DNA of 64,000 bases from Euryarchaeota archaeon. GTDB taxonomy: Archaea; Thermoplasmatota; SW-10-69-26; JACQPN01. The notes under the pieces were generated by a model. It searched no databases, had not been told where the DNA came from, and saw nothing but the letters and a program-made list of their open reading frames with translations. Below, one piece after another: positions 57,738 through 64,000 of this stretch (within the stretch, counting starts at the first letter, position 1; every line of letters starts with the position of its first letter). Where the stretch lies: assembly GCA_016207515.1 (NCBI GenBank), contig JACQPN010000015.1, forward strand, positions 1 through 64,000, given 5' to 3'. Made by a program: the position numbers and the translations under genes.

Positions 57738-58775
57738 TCAAAGGCGCGTCCGGCGGAAGCGCAGGTACTTGCCGCCGCTGTGGAAAAGTATCTGTTTCTT
57801 GACGGAGTGCGCGACACGGATGATGCCGGAGACTTCCGGCCAGGGTCTCGAGAATCCCGCGGGGAGCGCATGGATCAGGTACGGCGCGTGGCCTTTTCTA
57901 GCGTCGGACCGGTAAACGCGGAAGTGGCTCCCGTACTTGTAACCTGTCTTGACGATGAGGCCGCGGCCGCGGAGATCCTTGTAAGTGGCGTAGCGCAGTT
58001 CGAAATCCGGTTGGATGGCGCGGGCGATCTCGAGAAAACGCGCTCTTGTGACCTTGTCTTCCGATGAATCGACGATCTCGAGTGCTAGCGTCTCGTGGAG
58101 GAAGAGGGCCTCCAACATTGAGATCTGCAGCCCCTTGCCGACGGTCTTTCCGAAGAACGGGTCGCCATGGAGCAGGACAGCGAGTCCTTCGTCCCAGAGC
58201 ATTGCGCGGTCCGCGAGGAGCCGTATCGTCCCGGCCCCGACCTTGGAGGGCGCCCCCACTTTCCCCTCCGGTTCCATCGTGTCCACGTCGTAGAAGGTCA
58301 CGTCACCCTCCTCGTCCACGATGGCGACCACCACGGTCTTCGCCCATTCGGCGCATTTGGTCGCGACTTCGACGAGGTACGCCGGCTCGAAGTTCCCACG
58401 TTCGGAGAAAGGCAGGACGACCGAATCGCTGGCGGTCTTCCCGGGAAATCCCCCGCGTGGGTAGAGATGGAAGGTCCCGTCCTCGGCCTCCTTCACGAGG
58501 AACCCGCGTTTTCGAAGGTCGCGGTAGACCATGTACCGGGCCTCGTAGTCGCGTTCGAGCTGGGAACCGACGGAAAAAAGCCTCGACTCGCCGATGTCGC
58601 CGTCGTTCTCCAGGATCTCGAGCCTTCCCGATTCGGTGAGGAACTGCGCCTCGAGCAGCGTCAACTCGAGTGAACCCCCTTTGAGAGGCGTTCCGAACCC
58701 GCCCTTGTTGTATAGGCTATTGGCCTCCGGTTCGGGCGAGACGATGATGCGGTCCTTTTCGAGTCGTCCAGGCAT
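57738..58775 (-). CDS. endA: tRNA-splicing endonuclease EndA, double-length form
   Basis: 345 residues made of two endonuclease-like halves (about 1-165 and 175-345). The C-terminal half has the full catalytic set: Tyr288 in SHFRVY, His296 in RKGHAPYLI, and Lys326 (or 327) in VAHSVKKQIL. The N-terminal half retains the fold (LRKRGFLVKEAEDGTFHLYPRG) but lacks those residues, so it is structural. This single-chain two-repeat form removes bulge-helix-bulge introns from tRNA as an alpha-2 dimer. The ATG follows a GTTTATAGA element by about 30 bases. Confidence 0.93.
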   Translation of the reverse strand: MPGRLEKDRIIVSPEPEANSLYNKGGFGTPLKGGSLELTLLEAQFLTESGRLEILENDGDIGESRLFSVGSQLERDYEARYMVYRDLRKRGFLVKEAEDGTFHLYPRGGFPGKTASDSVVLPFSERGNFEPAYLVEVATKCAEWAKTVVVAIVDEEGDVTFYDVDTMEPEGKVGAPSKVGAGTIRLLADRAMLWDEGLAVLLHGDPFFGKTVGKGLQISMLEALFLHETLALEIVDSSEDKVTRARFLEIARAIQPDFELRYATYKDLRGRGLIVKTGYKYGSHFRVYRSDARKGHAPYLIHALPAGFSRPWPEVSGIIRVAHSVKKQILFHSGGKYLRFRRTRL

Positions 58776-58825
58776 TGCCGGTAGCCGTCTAGCCGCTCTC
58801 GGTCTATAAACCTGGTTAGGCGGCT

Positions 58826-60127
58826 TCAGGCGCTTCTCACGAACATCAGGTGCCTCATGTCGCCGGCCTGCGATGCCTGGGCGTCCGTCGCCTTCGTGTT
58901 CCTCTGATATGCGATGTTCATCGCACCGTCCGGCGTCATTGCGACCTCGAAGAAGTCATGAAGGGCCTGCAAGTCTCTCCCCGCGTAGAGGACACCGGGC
59001 GTCGCTAGCGTGAAATCTACGGAGGACACGTCGGCACCAGGCCTTACCACGCCCGCGTAGAGGCGCCACTCGCTCTTGTCGCTCACGGGAAGGTCCTTCG
59101 TTCCATAGAAGGCGAGCCCCAATGAACCGTCAGGCCCGGCGCTTCCCGTGAAGTAGTCGAGGTAACCGGTGAAGGGTGAGACATCGGTCGTCGTCCATGT
59201 CGCCCCATGGTCGCTTGACTTCGACACCGAGACGCGCGTGCCTTTCTCCACCGAGTCGCCGTCGCCGACCTCGGCCATCACGTACGCGGCTCTGTCGCCT
59301 CCGACCGCGACTATGGGGTAGCGCAGCACGCTGTCATAGTGGGCGGCGGTCGAGGGTTTCCCCCACGTTGCGCCCTGGTCGGCGCTCACGAGCATGATGA
59401 CGTCGGTCGCGGCGCCAGCACCCGCCGTCGAGTATTGCGCCATGTACGCGTAATCGCCGTTCCGTTCCGCTTCGCCGTGCGCCCAACCGATGGAGGGAAG
59501 CCCCGTCCCGGGCGTCCACGTGAGTCCGCCGTCCGCTGAACGATAGTAGATGTAGCGTTCGCCCGGCACACTCGCACCGTTGTTCCCGAGATAATGGACG
59601 ATTCCGTTTCCTTGCGCGAAAAGCCACGGTCGGTCGTCCGCTTGGCTCGAACGGTGGGCCGGGAGGCTGTATTCCCATTTACGCCCGCCGTCGCTCCATA
59701 CGTGGAAGTGCCCGTCGGCAAGATACGTGTCTTCGAAGTAGATCCAATCCCGCCCGTCTATCGCGATGTCGCCCTCGTCGCCCACGTAGAGCGTGTGGGC
59801 CGCCCCCGGTGAATCGGGTTCCACCCAGGTCTTTCCCTGGTCGCGGCTCACGGCGAACCAGGAGCCCGGGTAGGGCCAACTATCGGGCCGTTCGAGGTCT
59901 TTGTGGGCGGTGTAGAAAAGGTTGCCCTTGGAATCGGCGGCGATCCCGGGTTCGTAACCGATGCCTTGGAGGTCGACGGGCGGAAGGAAGGACAATACGT
60001 CGCCGACATCGACGCGAGGCACATCCGGCGAGTCGCCGTCCGGTGCGCCTGGTCCTTGCGGCAGGGAGACGCACCCGGCGGAAAGGACTCCAAAGGCAAG
60101 AAGTGCGAGGAGTCCCGGTCTTGTCAT
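58826..60127 (-). CDS. BNR-type beta-propeller lipoprotein
   Basis: 433 residues with lipobox LSAGC (Cys near residue 19). The mature protein contains Asp-box-like turns (RDQGKTW, SDGGRKW, ADGGLTW, ADQGATW, SDHGATW), spaced as propeller blades. A WFAVSRDQGKTW segment recalls sialidases and ExoA-like proteins, but no catalytic triad was identified. It is the third BNR protein of this window. The start at ATG 60127 is favoured by CATTAATGG about 30 bases upstream; ATG 60139 is an alternative. Confidence 0.78.
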   Translation of the reverse strand: MTRPGLLALLAFGVLSAGCVSLPQGPGAPDGDSPDVPRVDVGDVLSFLPPVDLQGIGYEPGIAADSKGNLFYTAHKDLERPDSWPYPGSWFAVSRDQGKTWVEPDSPGAAHTLYVGDEGDIAIDGRDWIYFEDTYLADGHFHVWSDGGRKWEYSLPAHRSSQADDRPWLFAQGNGIVHYLGNNGASVPGERYIYYRSADGGLTWTPGTGLPSIGWAHGEAERNGDYAYMAQYSTAGAGAATDVIMLVSADQGATWGKPSTAAHYDSVLRYPIVAVGGDRAAYVMAEVGDGDSVEKGTRVSVSKSSDHGATWTTTDVSPFTGYLDYFTGSAGPDGSLGLAFYGTKDLPVSDKSEWRLYAGVVRPGADVSSVDFTLATPGVLYAGRDLQALHDFFEVAMTPDGAMNIAYQRNTKATDAQASQAGDMRHLMFVRSA

Positions 60128-60187
60128 CGTCTCGACCATGAAAGCTTGCGGCAAGGCCATTAATGTTCTTGTCGGGAAGGGTCGGCG

Positions 60188-61024
60188 TTAAAGGTTCTTT
60201 TCCGCGTAGCGGAGCACCGACTCGAACACGGCCTGCCCGTCGCCCGGGCCCTCTGCCTTCCCGGTCCTCGTCCAATTGGGGTCCATCCACTTGTAGAACG
60301 AGCGCTCCGGGTGCGGCATCATCCCGAAGACGTTGCCTTCGCGGTTAGAGAGGCCGGCGATGTTCATCGGCGCCCCGTTGGGATTCCACGGGTAGCCGGC
60401 ATACCTGCCGTCCTCATCGACGTAGCGAAAGACGATCTGGTCATGATCCGCCAGGGACCGCAGCAATCTCGCGGTTTTCTCGCGCGGCATGAGGAGCTTT
60501 CCCTCGCCATGCGCCGAGATGATCTTCAGGACCTTTCCCCGTTTGATGCCTCGCGTGAACGCGCACGTCCCGCGGGATTCATGCTTCAAAAGGACAGGCC
60601 TGCACTCGTAGTGCGCCGAATCGTTGATGTGGAGGACCGCCTCGGGAACGGGGGCGAAATGCGACTCGATGGCCGGCAGGAGGCCCAATTCGACGAGTAC
60701 CTGGAATCCGTTACAGACGCCACCGATGGGTTTGCCGTCGGCCACGAACCGCTCGATGTCGGCCCCCAGGGCGCTACGCATCCTTGCCGCGAAGATGGCT
60801 CCCGCGCGTATGTAGTCGCCGGCGGAAAAGCCGCCCGGGACGAACAATGCATGGTAGTCGGCGAGTCTTCGCATATCCTCGTCCCGAAGGCGCTTCGAGG
60901 TGAGTTGATTGAGATGCACGAACTCGGGGGAGGCGCCAAGGTCCTCGAACGCGGCGAAGGTCTCGTCCTCGCTGTTCGTCCCCTCCATTCGAAGGATCGC
61001 CACCTTGACGTCCTTTCGCCTCAC
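60188..61024 (-). CDS. purQ: Phosphoribosylformylglycinamidine synthase, glutaminase subunit PurQ
   Basis: A 278-residue glutamine amidotransferase of class I. The nucleophile Cys is at about residue 104 (GGVCNGFQVL), with His238 and Glu240 in MMPHPERSFYKW. FVPGGFSAGDYIRAGAI and HINDSAHYECRPV fit PurQ. It delivers ammonia to PurL in purine synthesis step 4. The GTG at 61024 overlaps the purL stop. It is the last gene of purS-purL-purQ. Confidence 0.95.
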   Translation of the reverse strand: MRRKDVKVAILRMEGTNSEDETFAAFEDLGASPEFVHLNQLTSKRLRDEDMRRLADYHALFVPGGFSAGDYIRAGAIFAARMRSALGADIERFVADGKPIGGVCNGFQVLVELGLLPAIESHFAPVPEAVLHINDSAHYECRPVLLKHESRGTCAFTRGIKRGKVLKIISAHGEGKLLMPREKTARLLRSLADHDQIVFRYVDEDGRYAGYPWNPNGAPMNIAGLSNREGNVFGMMPHPERSFYKWMDPNWTRTGKAEGPGDGQAVFESVLRYAEKNL

Positions 61025-63342
61025 CAGCCCACCGCCTTCACAAGACCCTTCTCCCACTTCGAGCGGGCGTCGGCAAGGCTTACACTCGCCCGCTTCTTTC
61101 CGGCGACCTTGAACTGGAGGGTCTTTCCCCCGGTCGCCCCGATCCGGGAGACGGGGACCTTCGCTTTCTTGAAGTGCGTCTCAAGGTCCTTTAGGGATCG
61201 GGCCTCAAGGACCCAACGCGTGTTGGATTCCGAAAAGAGCGCCACGTCGGGCGAAAGATCGCCGTCGAGTGCGACCTTCGCTCCGAGGTCGCCGCCGAAG
61301 CCCATCTCGGCAAGCGTCACGGCGATGCCGCCGAGGCTCACATCGTGCGCTGCCCTGACGAGGCGCTTCTCGATGGCGGTGACCACGGCCTCGCTCGCCC
61401 TCCTTGACAGGTCGAAGTCGACTCGGGGCGCGGTGCTCGACGCGCCCCCGGCGAGGCGGTGGTACTCCGACCCGCCCATCTCGTTCTTGGTGACCCCCAC
61501 GAGAAACAGCGGCGAACCGCTCTTCTTCAAGTCGCTCGTCACGCACTTTCGGATGTCGCGGACGATCCCTGCGCCGAGCATCGAAGGCGTCGGCGGGATA
61601 GGGCCCAGGGGGCCCTCGTTGTAAAGCGAGACGTTCCCGGACGCAAGCGGCACGCCGAAGCTTCTCGCGAAGTCGCCAAGGCCCTTCGCGGATTCGTTGA
61701 TCTCCCACATCCGCTCGGGCAGCTCGGGGTTCCCGAAGTTGAGGCAATCGATGAGGCTGTCGAGGCGCGCTCCGACGCTCGCAAGGTTCCGCGCGACCTC
61801 GTCGCAGGCACCGGCGGCGCCCCAATAGGGGTCGACCTTGCACACGGCCGGGTTCACGTCGGTCGTGAGCGCGAGTCCCCTCCAAGACTTCCGAAGGGGC
61901 TTCAGCACCGTCGCATCCCCATGCGTGTAGCTTCCCATCTTCCCCTGGAGCGGCTTGATCGTGGTCGCGGCGCGGACCTCGTGGTCGTACATCCGGACCA
62001 CTGCCTCGCGCGATGCGATGTTCGGGGCAGCGAGGAGCTTGAGCAAGACGGAAGAGTAGTCGGGCCTCGCTTTTGGAGGGCTTTCGATCTCCGGGCGCGC
62101 CGGGGCCCGTATCGGGCGTTCATACACCGGCCCTTCGTAAAGGAACTCTGAGTCCATGTCGAAGATCTTCGCTCCGCGCCATGTGACGCGCACCCGTTTT
62201 TCCGGGATCACCTTGCCGACGACCGACGCCTCCACGTCCCACTTCTCGCATATCGCCAAGACCTCAGGGAGGTCGCGGTCGGTGACGACAAGCATCATCC
62301 GCTCTTGGCTTTCGGAGACCCACACTTCCCAAGGACGCATGTCCGCCTCCTTGAGGAGCACCTTGTCGAGTTCGATGGCTGCGCCGAGGCCGGCATCGCG
62401 CGCCATCTCCCCGGCGACACAGGAAAGGCCTCCGCCGCCGAGGTCCTTCATGCCTTGGAGGAGGCCGCGTTCCGTCGCCTCGAGGCACACGTGGATGACC
62501 GGTTCCTTCGTTATTGGGTCTCCTAGCTGTACGGCGCCGCGCGATTCCGATTCGGATTCCTCGTGGAGGTCGGCGCTTGCGAAGGTGACGCCGTGTATCC
62601 CGTCGCGGCCCGTGCGCCCCCCGATGAGGACGTAGTTGTCCCCCACGGCCTTGACCCATGAGTGGACCAACTTCTTGCGTCGAAGGATGCCGATGCAGCC
62701 GGCGTTCACAAGGCAGTTGGTGAGGTAGCCTTCGTGGAAATAAACGGACCCCGCGACGGTCGGTATACCGACACGGTTCCCGTAGTCACGGATCCCGCCG
62801 ACGACCCCGCCGAAGAGGTAGCGCGGGTGTTTCACGCCCTTCGGAAGCTTCTCGAAGGCGATGTCCGGCGGTCCGAAGAACAGGGGGTCGACCAGTGCTA
62901 TGGGTTGCGCCCCCATGCAGGTTATGTCGCGAAGGATCCCCCCGACGCCGGTCGAGGCACCACCGTACGGCTCGATCGCCGACGGGTGGTTGTGGCTTTC
63001 CATCTTGACGGCGTAGGCCCAATCCTTGTCGAACGGGAGGACGCCGGCGTCCTCACGCGCTATTATCTTCTCCTCGTGTATCCCGTAGACGTGGCGCTTC
63101 AGGACAGACCTCGAACTCTTGTAGCAGCAGTGCTCCGACCACGCCTGCCCGAGCGCTTCGAGCTCGATGTCTGTCGGTTCGCGCCCCGCGGCCTTGAAGT
63201 GCCTTTGGACTTGCAACATCTCGTCCTTTGAGAGGCCGATGAAAGTCTTCTTGGAGATGTCGGCCAACTCCGCGTCCGTTGCGTCCCGGATCGCTATCTC
63301 GTAGACGGCGGGCTCGGCGATTATGGCCCGCGGAGCGGGCAT
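61021..63342 (-). CDS. purL: Phosphoribosylformylglycinamidine synthase subunit PurL
   Basis: A 773-residue small-type PurL, an ATP-dependent amidotransferase synthetase converting FGAR to FGAM. The catalytic His lies in LGQAWSEHCCYKSSR. KMESHNHPSAIEPYGGASTGVGGILRD (ATP/Mg loop), IGGRTGRDGIHGVTFASADL, GGGLSCVAGEMARDAGLGA and the C-terminal AIM-synthase-like half with AHDVSLGGIAVTLAEMGFGGDLG are complete. The start ATG at 63342 overlaps the purS stop (TGATG). Confidence 0.95.
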   Translation of the reverse strand: MPAPRAIIAEPAVYEIAIRDATDAELADISKKTFIGLSKDEMLQVQRHFKAAGREPTDIELEALGQAWSEHCCYKSSRSVLKRHVYGIHEEKIIAREDAGVLPFDKDWAYAVKMESHNHPSAIEPYGGASTGVGGILRDITCMGAQPIALVDPLFFGPPDIAFEKLPKGVKHPRYLFGGVVGGIRDYGNRVGIPTVAGSVYFHEGYLTNCLVNAGCIGILRRKKLVHSWVKAVGDNYVLIGGRTGRDGIHGVTFASADLHEESESESRGAVQLGDPITKEPVIHVCLEATERGLLQGMKDLGGGGLSCVAGEMARDAGLGAAIELDKVLLKEADMRPWEVWVSESQERMMLVVTDRDLPEVLAICEKWDVEASVVGKVIPEKRVRVTWRGAKIFDMDSEFLYEGPVYERPIRAPARPEIESPPKARPDYSSVLLKLLAAPNIASREAVVRMYDHEVRAATTIKPLQGKMGSYTHGDATVLKPLRKSWRGLALTTDVNPAVCKVDPYWGAAGACDEVARNLASVGARLDSLIDCLNFGNPELPERMWEINESAKGLGDFARSFGVPLASGNVSLYNEGPLGPIPPTPSMLGAGIVRDIRKCVTSDLKKSGSPLFLVGVTKNEMGGSEYHRLAGGASSTAPRVDFDLSRRASEAVVTAIEKRLVRAAHDVSLGGIAVTLAEMGFGGDLGAKVALDGDLSPDVALFSESNTRWVLEARSLKDLETHFKKAKVPVSRIGATGGKTLQFKVAGKKRASVSLADARSKWEKGLVKAVGW

Positions 63343-63593
63343 CACGGCACCCGCTCGATGGTGATCGTGTAATTGTGGATGACGGGGTTTGTGAGCAGTT
63401 TGCGGCACATCTCGTCCGCGGACTGCTTCGCAGCCGCCTCGTCGGGCGCGTCCAACTCGATCGCGTAGAGTTTCTCCGCCCTCACCGCCTTGAGTCCCGG
63501 AAACCCGAGCAGTTCCAGCGCTTTCTTGGTGTTCTTGCCCTCGGGATCAGTCACGCCTTTCTTCAGTCCAACGCGCACTACGGCTCTGTACAT
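63342..63593 (-). CDS. purS: Phosphoribosylformylglycinamidine synthase subunit PurS
   Basis: 83 residues of a ferredoxin-like fold (VRVGLKKGVTDPEGKNTKKALELLGF, then KLYAIELDAPDEAAAKQSADEMCRKLLTNPVIHNYTI). PurS links PurL and PurQ in the archaeal and Bacillus type enzyme. The ATG is about 36 bases after a CTTAATACGG TATA element. Its stop overlaps the purL start, so the three genes form one coupled operon. Confidence 0.95.
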   Translation of the reverse strand: MYRAVVRVGLKKGVTDPEGKNTKKALELLGFPGLKAVRAEKLYAIELDAPDEAAAKQSADEMCRKLLTNPVIHNYTITIERVP

Positions 63594-63626
63594 GACCCCA
63601 CGATTCGCGATAAAGCCGTGCCCGTA

Positions 63627-64000
63627 TTAAGCGTATCGTCGTGGTTTTCTCCTTGAGACGACCGCAAGTAGCGCAACCGCGACAAGCACTGTCAAGCCCG
63701 ATGGACCTGGCACGGGGGCGGGGGCGCTCTTGGCCTTTTGAGCGCCATTTTCATCGTTTGCGGGGGATAGATTGCTCTGGTCGTAAAGAGGCGTCCGGAA
63801 TGAATACCCGTCCTTGAAGCTGACGCGGGCCTCGACGACGTCGTGGGGTCCTAGCGCCGGAATCGTGATCGTTCCGCCAGGAGGGCGTAAGGGCCACGTC
63901 CTCTCCCCTGCCATCACCGTGTAACTCGCGCCCGCCACGGGCGCCGCCCCGAAGGTCAACGCGATGCGGCCATCACCGAGCGGGCGAGCGGTGGTGACCC
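63627..64000 (-). CDS. C-terminal part of an exported CTERM-type protein (truncated at window edge)
   Basis: The last 123 codons are visible; the frame stays open to the window end, so the gene extends beyond 64000. It shows a beta-rich segment (VVEARVSFKDGYSFRTPLYD), a Lys/Pro linker and a C-terminal helix SGLTVLVAVALLAVVS ending in RRKPRRY, preceded by PVPGP. This is a sorting-signal-like tail resembling PGF-CTERM. It should be a secreted protein cleaved and anchored by an archaeosortase. The stop lies near the TATA element of purS. Confidence 0.65.
   Translation of the reverse strand, partial: VTTARPLGDGRIALTFGAAPVAGASYTVMAGERTWPLRPPGGTITIPALGPHDVVEARVSFKDGYSFRTPLYDQSNLSPANDENGAQKAKSAPAPVPGPSGLTVLVAVALLAVVSRRKPRRYA

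Noticed and set aside
1-64000. CRISPR array, rRNA, tRNA, insertion sequence or phage genes
   Set aside because: No regularly spaced repeats, rRNA blocks, complete tRNA folds, transposases, integrases or phage structural genes could be read in the window.

Overview
This window looks like a GC-rich archaeal chromosome, most probably Candidatus Thermoplasmatota (Euryarchaeota). Directly visible archaeal markers are the exosome subunit Csl4, RNA polymerase subunit Rpo11/RpoL, TruD, Sec61-beta, deoxyhypusine synthase, ribosomal protein L18a/LX, prefoldin alpha, FtsY, the tRNA-splicing endonuclease, a PINA-type ATPase and PGF-CTERM-like C-termini. Many starts lie about 25-30 bases downstream of a TATA box with no Shine-Dalgarno site, which indicates leaderless transcription. 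The placement in Thermoplasmatota is inference, supported by a valyl-tRNA synthetase whose HIGH motif reads HIGA (as I remember it from Thermoplasma). No rRNA, tRNA, CRISPR array or transposase was recognised.

Layout. 0.2-4.1 kb: a wHTH regulator, a small conserved protein, a METTL5-like methyltransferase, then csl4-rpoL-truD. 4.1-5.67 kb: a gene-poor stretch with AT-rich edges and palindromes. 5.67-11.8 kb: the histidine-utilisation set hutU, hutH, hutI, glutamate formimidoyltransferase and formimidoyl-THF cyclodeaminase. 11.9-18.5 kb: a secreted BNR-type protein, a VapBC pair and a three-gene cell-surface operon. 18.6-22.5 kb: deoxyhypusine synthase, aspartate aminotransferase and bifunctional PurH. 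22.6-24.9 kb: a 763-residue protein with many zinc modules and a nuclease-like core, the main accessory gene. 24.9-32.5 kb: Mrp, a DEAD-box helicase, membrane proteins, PINA, Sec61-beta, a zinc-ribbon protein and a methyltransferase. 32.5-35.9 kb: a second surface operon (lipoprotein plus PGF-CTERM protein). 36.2-43.2 kb: a SPOUT (DUF431) methyltransferase, a UbiA prenyltransferase, a BNR lipoprotein, sucCD, small zinc-ribbon genes and an RHH protein. 43.9-48.3 kb: a thiamine locus (thiamine pyrophosphokinase converging on a ThiBPQ-type ABC transporter). 48.4-50.7 kb: a sulfur-relay operon (THUMP-less ThiI-like PP-loop protein, small protein, cysteine desulfurase). 50.7-58.8 kb: SemiSWEET, a secreted membrane protein, L18a-pfdA-ftsY, valS, and endA. 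58.8-64 kb: a BNR lipoprotein, purS-purL-purQ, and the end of a CTERM-anchored protein.

How the genes work together. The formimino branch of histidine breakdown and PurH both use folate one-carbon units, so this organism probably has tetrahydrofolate metabolism with histidine feeding it. Thiamine is apparently imported and pyrophosphorylated. Three BNR-propeller proteins, two surface operons and several lipoproteins indicate a large extracytoplasmic protein investment, consistent with a heterotroph that degrades amino acids. The most unusual items are the zinc-array nuclease, a pair of structured direct repeats upstream of valS, palindromes at the hut promoters, a nested inverted-repeat element near 43.5 kb, and the gene-poor 4.1-5.67 kb stretch.
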